64,000 bases of DNA. Source: Edaphochlamys debaryana (lineage: Eukaryota; Chlorophyta; Chlorophyceae; Chlamydomonadales). The translations under genes and the position numbers were made by a program. The notes below the pieces were generated by a model. It did not search any database. It had not been told where the DNA came from and saw only the letters and a program-made list of their open reading frames with translations. The stretch is from contig JAEHOE010000126.1 in the NCBI GenBank assembly GCA_016858145.1, forward strand, positions 248,001 through 312,000, written 5' to 3'. Below are positions 11,092-22,449 of the stretch, in pieces (the first letter of the stretch is position 1; each line of letters opens with the position of its first letter).

Positions 11092-13026
11092 GCCCAGTCA
11101 ACTTCCGACTTTGGCTCTGCCGCTGCGCAGGCTCTGGTTTAGCCCCAGATGAGCTATACTGCAGATAATTGAGTGGTTGGGCGGGATTCCGCATAGCCGG
11201 AGGGTAGGTGTTTGAGTTGGACCCGGAACATTGCATGGGATTGCGCTCTAGTGCAAGCATGCGTGTTTTGTGTACCTCGTTGTGGTTGGATTGCCTTTAA
11301 CGAGCTTGAGGCTCACGCACGCGGATTGTGCTTAACCGGTAGGCCAGGTAGGCAGGTGTGGGGCAGCGCGTACGAGGTGTTCATATTTATGCTCGCATTC
11401 TTAGCAGCGTGCGTCTACCTCTTGCGCGTGACGTCATTGATTCCGCTTCGGTACCATCCTTTCGACACGCTTTAGTGATCTAGGTGCGCCAAACACGTGC
11501 AGGGCAGGCGCCGCCCTCCTGCAGGCTGCCGCAGCGCAGGGCGCAGGGTATTGGCTTGTGCCCCTGCAATACGGGTCAGGGGCAGGCGCTATATTCATCC
11601 ATCGCAGGCCGCGCCCAAACTGTAATCACGAACTGAAGAGTTGCGCTGGCCCTGGTGATCTCAATCGCAGCACCTAGCGCTGAAGTTCATCGGCGGCCGC
11701 GGCAGCGGTGCTGTACAGAACTGAGAAGCAGGGGACGGAGGCATCGTGGACGTTATCGAGATCAGTCTTGAGGCCACAACAGGCGCGGGTCTGAAAGGAG
11801 TGCAAGCACAGGGCGTAAAGCATAGCACAACAGGTTGCGTCAGATGATCCGACACACCGTGGGGATAGTACACCTAGGGGGCGCATGCCGGCGGGCTCCC
11901 CGCAAGTCTTCCCGGCTGAATGGGGGCGGACCCTCTGATCCATGTGTCCGGCCACAGCCCCACTCCTCCCGCTGTCCTCCACGGCTCCACCCAAGGTTAC
12001 GGCTCGCGCACAGTCGGTTTTCGCACGAGGTCCTTTTGGCGCGCCCGCACAAGTGCAGGCTTGGCACGGCTTGGCGGAAGCGTGACGGGCGCCCAAACCC
12101 TCGCAGACCCTCGCAACGTGGGAACGTACGAAAGTCGCCCCCTTTGACTGTAAAAGCTTCGGGTGCTTACGTGCTCTGCCAAGACCATAGATTGTGACCA
12201 GGGATGCCTTGCCGTCAGGTCCCAGTGCTATGCGTGCCGCCGGGCGCCCCTTCCGGTTGTCACCTCTGGCGGTTTGCGCCCCCCGTGTGCCCTGCCAGTT
12301 TCCCCAGGACCGCTCCAGTGGACCCACTCTAGCGCTTCCATGTGTGAAGATCCCCTTCGACCGTGGCTAGCTGCGGAGCCGGGTGCCCTCCTGGCCGTCG
12401 CCACCCTGCCGCACTCCCGCCGACTCCAACTCGAAGTCGGCACCGCGCACGCATGGGCCCGCATCAACAGCGAAGGTGTTCACGCGTTTATTCTGTTTCT
12501 TGTGATAGCGCTTGATCGTAACGCTGGGTCACGTTAGGGAAAAGGCGCGAGGCACTTGACTCCACTCTTCATGGCGCGGCACCCGAACGGAGGCGCGTAA
12601 CGGCTGCACGGTGTTGGAAGGGCATGCAGAGATTAAGAGCGAGGTTGTACGTGTTAAGCAAGGCTGGTTGCTGTGTGAAGTCCATTAGGGAGCCGCGAGT
12701 CTGGACGCAGGCCCGGCCCATGGGGCGTCACTACGCCGTTCGGGTCCCCTCACAACTTGCGCCTGGACGGCTTGTAGCACCTATCAAGCTGCGCAATAGC
12801 CTTTCTGGGGAGACTCGATTGGCGGTGCGGACGTCTCGTTGTGCCTGCCTGGAAGTAACCAGCGGCGACACAGGCGAACTGTAATGTCCGCATAGCTCTC
12901 CAATAACTGCTCCTAAGGCATAGCGTCAATTACTTACACTATGGACGGTCTTCGGTGCGCCTCTTGGCGCTGCTAAACAACATACTCGAAATGAAAGCTA
13001 TAATGTGACGAGGAAGCCGCGTAGCT
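11092..13026. other. Intergenic region between protease B and receptor kinase C
   Basis: This holds the copy B 3' UTR and the presumed promoter of the kinase gene at 13027. Long open frames occur (for example 11674-12327 on the minus strand), but they have no recognisable domain, no clear exon borders and atypical composition. I see no RNA gene. Confidence 0.55.
11621..11625 (+). terminator. Candidate TGTAA polyadenylation signal for protease copy B
   Basis: TGTAA lies 530 nt after the copy B stop, a spacing similar to that in copy A. The UTR sequences themselves have diverged. Assignment by position only. Confidence 0.4.
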
Positions 13027-16000
13027 ATGCCCGGCGAAGCTCACGGCTTCCGGAGACGCGGAGACAGGCTGCTCTTCGCGGCCGCGGTCTTGGCGGCACT
13101 GGAGTGCGCCGATGCAGTCGTCCGCCCGCGCGTCCTCCAGACAACAAGCCGGCTTCAAAGCGGGCTTGGAACCCTGGATATCTGGACCGGAGTGGAGCTA
13201 GCGGCTGCCATTGCTGACCCCGGCGTCAGAACTATCAACCTGCGAAGAGATTTGTCTTTGCGGGATTCGGACTTCGGGGACCCTGCCCTCGGCCCCGTGG
13301 AGCGCCACACGGATTTGACAATAGTTGGCGCCACCGGTCGCGCAACTGTGCTGGACTTGGGGTTCGTGAGGGAAAAGGTGGGGAAACGGTCTCCGGGGGG
13401 CGGGGGAAGGGGCGTGCCTGGTTGGGACCTGTGGCTGAGCGCTGCTTGCACGCTGGTGAACCCTTCACTCGCCTTCACTTGTGCCGTCTTGACACAGGTC
13501 CTGCTGCGCGGGGATGTGACCGTCACAGTCCGAAACGCGATGGTGGTCAACTTCCGAGGGGGCTCGGTCCTGGCACAGCCGGGCTGCGATATGTGGGTCA
13601 GGGCCCGCTCGGGGCCTCCCCGGTTTCACGGCCACGCATAGCCCGCATCTTTTGCTGTCGCCAGCCCGTGCCAGGCTGCGAGCTGCTGCGGATGCCCTGC
13701 CTCATGCAGCCTCTGCCACAACCCCTACCGAGGGGCGACAAAAGCCACCAAACCGCCTGCATACCGGCGGCCTCACGCCACCCCGTCTCGCCGCCCGCAG
13801 GTTTACCTCGCTGCCCGGCGAGCTCCCCCGGCTACGTCTGGACCAGGGGTACCTGGTGTACCGGGTGTGCTACCCGCTCACGCTGGCAATGTGAGGATGA
13901 AGTGGGCGGGGTCCGCCGGGGAGGGAGGGCCGCAAGGCCCCGGCGCGCGACAGGCCCGGACTCGCCCTGGGCCCCTGGAGCCGGGGGCAACTGGGAAGCA
14001 GCCATGCCTGCGACGGCCCTGGGCCTTGTGGCTGGCTGATACCAGCGGCTGCGTCGTGTGTTCTCCGGGTTGGGTTGGCACTGGGGTGGCCGGTGGTGCG
14101 CCGTTGGGTGCTCTGCTGAGTGCGGTGACGCTTGTTTTGGCCCCGAGGGCTGGACGGGTGGAATGGACCGCCCTTGATTTGGCCTGGGCCTTCACCGCTT
14201 CCTCCCCGGCCCCGCCCCGCCCTGCTCTGCAGCCAAGCGGGTACGCTGGTGAGCCGGCCTGCGGAGGTCCCGGGCACCAACAGCTACACGGTGCCGCTTC
14301 CGCAGCCGGCCCGCTGCGAAAACAGCACTTCGGTGCACCTGCTCGATCGCTGCTATGCGTACACGTATGCATTCAACGACGTGGCCGTCTATGCATCGGA
14401 CCAAGCGGCGTCGGGCTTGCGCGCGCCGAACAAATACATTGTGAGAGGCGGCCACTTCGGGGGTCGAAAGCCCCGGTGCCTGTGTAGCGGGGCATTGGGA
14501 GTGGGGCAGCAGAACGGCGAACATGTTGCTGCGGCCTGTGTGCCGCGGCCTGTGGTTTGTTTGAAAGGCTGCGCAAATCCTTTAATTACCCTTTCCTGCC
14601 TGCGTCACTCCCTCCCTGCGCAGATGGAGTTTGTCCGGAGCGTGGCCATGTGTCCAGCCCTCCTGAACCAGGAGTGCATAGACCGCCTGGGCCCCGTGGG
14701 CTGCGCGCTCTACACGGTCGCGGCCATGCAGCCGCCGCCGCCCGGCACGGCGCAGGCTTCCCCTCGTCCGGCGGGTGACCGTGGCACTCCGGCCTCTCCC
14801 CCGGTCGGAAATGGGACGGTAATTCTCATCGGCGCCAACCCGAAGACTTCCTCCAAGTCAAAGGATGAGGAGCCGGTGTCGGTTGGCGTGCTCGTGGGCG
14901 GCATCATTGGAGGTGGGCCAGGGAGCGCGCTGTGGCATGGACATTTGGGCAGTTCGGTGTCCGCCAATTATCCATAATTTTCCTATGGTCCCGGCCTGTA
15001 ACGATGCGCGACATGCGATACGTGACCTGGCGCGCCTGCCCGCAACCGGGGACCGTTTTGATCGTCGCTCACACGTTGCTCCCCCGCAGGCCTGGCCGGT
15101 GCGGGCTTGCTGCTGTTCGGGGCACTGGTGCTGGCGCGGCGGCGCTGGGAGGCGGCGGAGGACGAGGCACTGGAGGCCATGGCCCTCGAGATGGGCCTGG
15201 TTCTGGATCCAGATCCGCCACCGCCGCCGCCGATGTCGTACGCAGCCAGCGAGGACTCGCGGCCGTCGCAGCGCCACGCTTCCTCCGTACGGCGATCGCC
15301 GGCGGAGCGGGGGCACAGCACCAGGGGCTACACCAGGGGTACGTCCTCCAGCGGACGGGTTTATGCCGTAGACGCGCCGCCCTCGATGGGCGGCGGCCTG
15401 GCGCCCCCCAAAGTCAAGCCAGGGACCAAGGTGCGCCCGCGACTGTGGCCTCCCGCTGTGTGCCCGCTCCAGCCCGGACCCACGGCTTGCGCCGCTTGCC
15501 CACTCCGCCCCCGCTGCACAACCCGACCGACCTCATCCCGCCCTCCCCTAACCTCCCCTTGTCCCTCCCTTCCTTCCTGCCTCCCCCCCTCCTCCCCAGC
15601 TCCGAGTGCATGTGGCCTTCGCGCGTCCCTCCGCGCCCTCCCCCACCGGCAGCCCCCAGCGCCAGCAGTCGGGCATGGTGCTGCCGTGCGACCCGCTGGC
15701 GCCGGACGTCATGCAGCCCCTGCACGTGCAGGCCTGCATGGACCAAGTGCACGTGCACAACCCGGCCCATGCACACCCCATGCACGCGCACATGTACGCA
15801 CAGCCCCAACCTCAGCCCCAACCCCAGCCTCAGCCACCGGCACCCCTCCTGGCTTCCTCGCGCGCATCACCCCAGCGCCCCTCGGGGCGCACCTCAACAC
15901 GTACCTCAGCGCCGCGGCACGACGGCGCGGGCCCCAGCGATCGCTACAGCCCGGGGGCGGGACTAGAGCCCCGGGCGCAGTCGCAGTCGTGGCGGTATGT

Positions 16001-19000
16001 GGGCCCGGGCGGGGGCCACGAGGAGGGGGCGGCGCACTGCGGCGATTGCAGCGGTGCCGTGGGGGCTGGCGAGGACTCGTCCGCGGCGCTCACCACGGAA
16101 GCCTCCTCCTCGAGAGCGTTGCTGCCGCACGGCAAGAGTTCGCCCGTGCCCGCCTCGCTGCGCTCTTCGGCCGCCGCCGCCGGGGCGCGGCTGACGGCCT
16201 CGGGCGCCGTCGGGGCGCCGCTGGGGCTGTGCCCGGAAGACCAACCGGCGCCGGAGCCCGAAGCGGCGGCGGCCAGTGGCAGCGGGGCCGGAGGCGGGGG
16301 CTGCGGGGCCGGGTCCAATACCGTCACGCTTACGTCAACGGTGCTGGGCACGGGCGCGTTCGGGGCTGTGATGGAGGGCAGGTGAGGCGGGGCCTGGTGG
16401 GGTGCTAAGGGGGACAGGGGGCTGGGTGGGTGCCGGGTGGCCTGCGCCAGGGCACGAGGAGGCTGCGGGTGAAGCGGGTGTCTGATGCGGTGCATCAACG
16501 TGTTCTTGCTTCTTTTGCCCCGCAGGTATCGGGGCATGCGGGTGGCGGTCAAGCTGCTACCCGAGGCGGACGTCATGGTCCGTGAGGTGCGTGCTGAGCT
16601 AGGTCGCCGCTGTGCTGTGCGTGCCGCGCCCGGCTGCATGCGTGCCTGCCTTCCCGTTTGGCTGCTGGTTGCTCGGAGCAGCATGTCACCCGTGGCACCG
16701 CCTGTCTATTACCCTGACAGGGAGAGGCGGCGGCCCTCGAGACCCCGCTGCAGCCCGTGGCTCGGGCGCTCGCGCAGGAGGTGTCTGTGCTGGGTCGCTG
16801 CCACCACCCGTGCATCGTGCGCCTGCTGGCCGCCTGCCTGGGCCCGCGGCCCTGCCTGGTCATGGAGCTGTGCGAGACCAACCTGGAGCGCCTCGTGTTC
16901 GGGGAGGCGGGCAGGAGCGGGCAGCTGCTGCCCCTGCAGACGGTGCGGCGGGGGGGGGGGCGCTGTCGGGGCGAGCGTACGAGGGAGGCAAGGGGTTCAG
17001 GCTTGAGGCAAAGAGGGTGTTGGCCTCAACGCTTTCTGTTTGTGCTGCGCCCTTCGCTCTTCCCTCCTGTAGGTGCTCCACATCGCTGTCCAGATCGCCT
17101 CTGCGCTCGCCTACCTCCACCCCACCGTGGTGCACCGAGACCTCAAGCCCGCCAACATCCTCATCAACGGCCCCGACACGCCCTTCCCGGTCGCCAAGCT
17201 GGCGGTGAGTTGTGCGCCAAGTCGCGTGGACTGGGCCTGGGGAAGCTGGTACCCTGTGAGCAGCTGTTCTTCGCCGTGTGGCTCGGACAGCAGCTCGCAC
17301 CCAGCAGCCAACAGCTCGCGAAAGGCCGGGCCGTTGCAGCGTAGTCTAACCTTTCTTCCCTCCCACCCACAGGACTTTGGGCTCTCACGCCTCCGCTCCA
17401 CGGCTGTACCCACGCTGACACCCGAGGCCGGGACGGTAAGCCACGCGTGCGTCGAGGGCATTCAACCGGGAGCCCTGGAGCCCATCCCATGCTTTTTCTT
17501 CAGAAAACCGCCCTCTTAAACTCTTCTTCCCCCCTTTTTCCCCTTAATGCCCCCGTACCGCAGCCCATCTACACAGCACCAGGTGGGTTGCGGCTGAGCT
17601 GCAGACAGCAGAGTATTGAACTGAGGCGCTGCTGGACGCTCCCGATTTTCCTAGAATTTCCCAGGGTTTTCCTGGGTTTTCTAGATTTTCTTACGTCAAC
17701 TGTGTTCACCGTATGCAACCTTGCAGAGTGCTTTGACGTCACCACCACGGTCGTGACACACCATGCGGTGAGGACCTGATAGTGAAGTAGTCAGCACAGG
17801 GGCGCTATCGGGGCCTATGCAGGCGCCGTTTCGAATGCCGTGCCGTGCTATGATAACCGCACCACCTCCTGACCCCCGCCAACAACACCGCGTAATCCCC
17901 TTCCATGCCCCAGGACATGTACTCGCTCGCCGTGCTGCTGTGGGTGCTGCTCACCGGCCAGCGGCCCTGGGAGGTGCGTGAGCCTGCGCGTCACGCAATC
18001 GAGGCTGGGCCGAGGCTGGTACTCGTGCGAAGACGCGGCCTGTAGCCTCCATCAACGGCTTGTGCTCCCGGCCAGCCCGACCTCCTGGCCAGCTACAGAC
18101 CCCGCGTATAGGCCTGCAAACCCTACCCAACAAACCTTTCCTCTCCACAACGCCTTCCTCACTCCCTCCGCAACGCTCCAACCCACCGAACGCAGGGCGA
18201 ACCGGCGGTCCGTGTGGCCTACCGCGTCACCATCCTCGGCCAGCGCCTGTCCCTGGACTACATCAGCCCCGGCCGCTGCCCGCCGCGCCTGCGCGCGCTC
18301 CTGGCGCAGTGCTGGGAGGCCGACCCGCTGCGGCGCCCGGCGGCGGCGGAGGCGCTCAAGGAGCTCGAGGCCGTTGCGGCGCAGGTGCGCGGGCGCACGA
18401 TGAGCTTCGAGTTATGGGCATGTTTATCGGTGACCACCGCATACCGTATTTAAACTTTTTTCATGGTGTGGGATCGACCCGGGCCGCCGAGGCACAGGGG
18501 TGATGGGGCGTAAGCTCTCCCTGGTGCAACGACCCCGACTCCATGCCCCCCCTTGCCCTCGCGTCCCCCCCCCCCCCCGCAGACGTCGAGCCCCGGCAGC
18601 CAGCTCGAGGGCGAGGCCGGCGCCGGCGACCCAGGCGCCCCGGGCTCCGCGGGCTGGAGTGCCCCCACCCTGGTGGGGCAGCGCCAGTCGCCCGTGTGGG
18701 CCGGCGGCGCCGCGCCCTGGGCCGCGGAGCACGCGCACGCCCCCTCCACCGCCCCCGTCATCCCGCTGTCACCGCACCCGCACGCCCACACGCACCAGCT
18801 CGCTTACGCCCACGCCTCCGAGGCCGTCCGGGTGCAGATGCACGCGGACGCCCAGGCGAGGCACCGCCAGCCGTGGCTCCAGACGCCCTCGGTGCTCATT
18901 GACGTGGGCCCGGGGGATGTGGACCTGGAGTTGGAGGACGAGGAGGAGGCGGGACCGTACCGCGTCAACGCGACGGATGGGGAGTCGGACGAGGAGTCGC

Positions 19001-19005
19001 GCTGA
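13027..19005 (+). CDS. Receptor-like TKL-family protein kinase (copy C), secreted ectodomain, single TM
   Basis: Sixteen exons, about 1121 aa: 13027-13377, 13498-13592, 13801-13890, 14233-14440, 14624-14912, 15090-15430, 15600-16381, 16526-16586, 16721-16942, 17073-17204, 17373-17435, 17564-17582, 17727-17767, 17914-17973, 18196-18384, 18583-19005. An Arg-rich start precedes a hydrophobic signal segment ending near ALECADA. The ectodomain has Val/Asn-rich strands suggestive of a beta-helix and a conserved CIDRLGPVGCAL element; a Gly/Val-rich TM helix spans about residues 336-361. The kinase begins near residue 700, after a His/Pro/Gln-rich juxtamembrane linker, and has every key motif: GTGAFGAV loop, VAVK lysine, alpha-C Glu in LAQEV, HRDLKPAN, DFG, TAPE and DMYS. 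It should be an active Ser/Thr (TKL) kinase; its ligand is unknown. It ends with an acidic tail (DLELEDEEE). Paralogue D lies inverted at 22450-28806; intron 13593-13800 is absent there. Confidence 0.88.
17564..17582 (+). other. 19-nt micro-exon encoding the activation-segment APE region (kinase C)
   Basis: The exon lies between acceptor ACCGCAG and donor GTGGG and encodes PIYTAP plus the first base of the Glu codon of the APE motif. An exon of the same 19-nt size exists in paralogue D at 24105-24087. Because 19 is not a multiple of three, skipping it would shift the frame inside the kinase domain. Confidence 0.85.
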
Positions 19006-19115
19006 GGGGAGGAGGTGGCGGGGAGGGCCGGCGTACCTGGGCCGTTTGGACATGCGACCGCATGGGCACATGCACGTCCTTGACCAGACCTGACCAGGGG
19101 TACGGGGTGACGGGG

Positions 19116-19163
19116 AGGATTGCGCAGAGGATTATGCAGAGGTTTACGGAGAGGGTTACGCAG
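19116..19163 (+). repeat. 12-bp tandem repeat, four copies, in the kinase C 3' flank
   Basis: Four imperfect 12-bp units follow one another: AGGATTGCGCAG, AGGATTATGCAG, AGGTTTACGGAG, AGGGTTACGCAG. They start 111 nt after the kinase C stop codon and are therefore probably in its 3' UTR. Confidence 0.8.
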
Positions 19164-19827
19164 AGCCCCTCGCCTGTTGGGTCGGGTGTGAGGGTCGAGG
19201 CGTCGAGCATTGGATGCTGCGGGCCTGAGGCTGTGCGCGCTGCTGCTGGTATCCGCAGCCAGACGTCACGCCGCATAAGAGATAGCTCCTCTCTACGGGA
19301 AGCCCTTGCAGGGTTCAGGGCTGCATAGAGCGCCTGAAAACGCCATGCATACGATGGTCATTATGCCCATAACGAATGACTGTGTGGTGCGGGCAGGTTG
19401 GCGGCGCGTGGAAGCAGGAGAGCATGTCGCGCGGTGCCACTGTGGTTACTGCTCTTGTGCGCAGCCCGGCACGGGCCACGCACCCGAGCCTTATGTGCGT
19501 CTGCAACTGGGGAATGTCTCTTGTTGTGCTTATGCCCCTGCCGTGGATGTGGCCAGGGCGCTTACAGGAGGGGCCTGCAGCAATGAGGGCAGGCGGCGTG
19601 GATGGCCGCAGGGGCACGGGAGTTTCTGCCTCTGGTTTTGGGGTTTGAGGGTGAGGGTCTTGTCACATACAGTAATAGCACGCTTTCAAATTTCTGCTTG
19701 CAGCTGCTCTAGTTGCTACCCTCCTCGTTTGTGACACGCCGCATTTTACGCGAAGTGTGTGTGCTCCTTGCATGGATGCTGCACATCATCGCTCCCGCTC
19801 ACTCATCCACACCCAATCTAGATTGCG

Positions 19828-19832
19828 TGTAA
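19828..19832 (+). terminator. Candidate TGTAA polyadenylation signal for kinase C
   Basis: TGTAA occurs in TGTAAAG about 820 nt past the stop. No nearer copy was noticed. Inference only. Confidence 0.35.
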
Positions 19833-22449
19833 AGTTGTGGACACTGGTAGGATGAGTTTCGGTGCTCGGCTTTAGGAAGGGCGAGCGCCGGTAGGAAGGC
19901 ATCGGCCTGCCGGCACAATGACACGCGCAGGGCCCAGCGGCTTGTTCATTCCTCATCACTTCTGTCTGACAGACCGTTGAACGTTGCAGACGAACTTGCG
20001 CACTCCATCCGCAGTGAATGCTTGGGCGGAATAGTAAAGCTGAAGATGGGCCAGATCTGTCGATCGTTGCGAAAGGCACGACGGGTTACGGAGGCTGGGA
20101 CTTTCGCTCTATACGTGTCACCGTACAGGGGGCCTCGGTTACGGCTCCCGTATCAGCACGCTTCCAACTGGCGCATGTAACGCACCGACTCAACGCCAAC
20201 GCTTGCAGGCGGCAAGCCCGTGTGGTCGACCAGCCGGTCGGAGCGTTCTGCGCTTAGACCTCCTCAGGGGTCCCTCATTGTAACCACCGAGGACTGGCGT
20301 CCCTTGATGAGGAGCCCGGGCAGGCGGAGGCGCTGGCATGGCCTCTCTTTGCCATTACCGTGGCGGGTTGAGTGAACAGTGGTCGGGCCGCACTGCACGG
20401 TCGGGTGTAGAAGAAAACAACGAAGCGAAGCGCTTGGTTGTGGCGTAGGGCGTGTTCCGCTGACTACGCAGACCTGTGGGGGGGCTTACCGAGTGTTCGT
20501 TGTCGGTCGGGTCACGGTCGGGTCTGGACAGCCAAGCCGGCATGGTCACGCACGGGCGCATGACAGGTGATCGAAGCTAGGTCTCATGGATTGGTTGCCG
20601 TTGTCCGAGCTGGACTGCCTTGACAAAGCGGCAGGCCCCCAATCCTTCAACAGCATTTCCTGTCCTCTTTCACCTGGAAGGGCCCACCCGGCCAAGGGCC
20701 CCCACGCGCGCACTTGTGACGCCCGACCCCCTGACTGCCCCCTCCCACTTTGTAGGGCTCACCATGCCAAGGGCCCCACCCACCCGCGCGACCGCGCAGT
20801 CATGACGGCAGATCGCAGATCCCTGACTCCTACCTGCAATTGAGGTTTCCGAGCAAGCTTGTTCCCCCCAAACTTCGCCCCATGCACGTCAACAGCCATC
20901 ACTGCCCATCATCGCCTCTTGCGTTCACCGGCCTAGCCTAGCGTCCTTGTCTAGCCTGTGGCACCCACAACAATCAACATCTACAACAGCTCCAAGCCCC
21001 AAGCCTGGATCGCAATGCGGTCATCTGCCTCCTGAACTGTCGCACCCTCCTCCAAGCATCAAAAGTACGAACAAGTCAAGAACCCCGCCCGAACCGCCTT
21101 CAATGCCGTTGCGTCTGCCGTTCCATCCCCTGCTCCTCCTAAAACCTCCACACCTGACCCTCTGCAGCCCCCTGCTCTGTTAAGGAGACACTTATTGGCG
21201 GCGGGCTCCCCGGCATGGAAACCCAGCAACACCCACGGGTGAATACCCACACCAGGTAACGGCCGATCGCAACAGCACCCCTAGGGGGATACAGTCCGCG
21301 CCCACCAACCTGGCAACGTGCAACGGCAGCATGCCCGCCTACTACCGTACATCAAGGGCAGATCGCAGAAGACACGGGCAGCAGATCTTGGCGCGTGCAA
21401 CGCGATACCTATGCTCATATGCACCTCTGCAGCGTTTGTGCACTCAGCATGCCTCGCCCTGCACCAGCACAACACGAGGCTGCCGAGAGGGTGCGCACGT
21501 GGCCATGAGTACACCGCAGACCAAGCCTCACAGGTGCCTTGGCCCTTGGTAAGTCCGTATCCTGACGTCAAAACAACACAGGCAATCTTTAGCGCTCTTG
21601 AACCCATCGTGAATGCCCAAGTCCTTGCAGTCACCGCTGGCGTAAACGTCAAACCGCTGAGTCTAGTCCCACAAAAGCGCTTCCCGCAGCCCGATTGTCT
21701 ACACCAGTAGGCGGAGCCGATCACGGGAGATCGGGGCATCACTTCAGTGCCCCGCTGCCCTGCTCACGCAGCATCCACTCCCAAGAAGATACCGTATCCT
21801 CCCCCCCCCCCCAGCCCAGGTCCGGATTCTATCTGTGGTTGCGCCTCGTATAATGCTGCCCCGCTACCTCCCCACGTTCGCACGTGCATTCATAATGCCA
21901 TCACGGCCACGCCTGGTTGCAGCTCAGGATTGATCCGAATACAGAGTGTATACTTCATTATTTGAACGCGGGTATGCTGAGCTGTAGCGCAAACGGCGCA
22001 GCCCAAGGTCCGAAACCGAGGGGCACGCTTGCGCACATCCACGCTAGCAGACGGCGAGGGGCATGCTAGCACCCACGCTAGCAGCCTTCGCCTGGCAGAA
22101 TCCATAGTGCTCAAAGCACGAACACGAAACCATCCGCGGCCTGGTGCAAAAGAATTGACACTGATCACGAACCCCCATGATCATCTGCCCGCCCAAACCC
22201 CATCTGAGTCATCATCGCACGGACTTGAAACCCATCCACCAGCCTCGTCCGTTGACATTCTTCACGCTGACCATGAGGCGACCAGCCAAGCCCTGACCCT
22301 CTCCATATCACTGCCTAGGGGGCCAGGCCGACATCCACACCACCCCCCACCGCACTAGGACTAGGCCGTACACCCACATGCCCCGGGCAGCAGGCGACTA
22401 ATTTCCCAGGCCGTGCCCTCGCGCACGCGCTTGCCTTGCACTCCCTGCT

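Larger units (their letters stand above)
19006..22449. other. Intergenic region between the convergent kinase genes
   Basis: These 3.4 kb separate the 3' ends of kinases C (+) and D (-). I see no plausible exon, RNA gene or transposon. An imperfect direct repeat of about 35 bp built on GGCCAAGGGCCCC-like sequence occurs near 20680-20715 and 20755-20792. Small ORFs here look random. Confidence 0.55.

Noticed and set aside
11674..12327. 217-codon minus-strand ORF
   Set aside because: It has no recognisable domain, no supporting exon structure and random-like composition in high-GC DNA.
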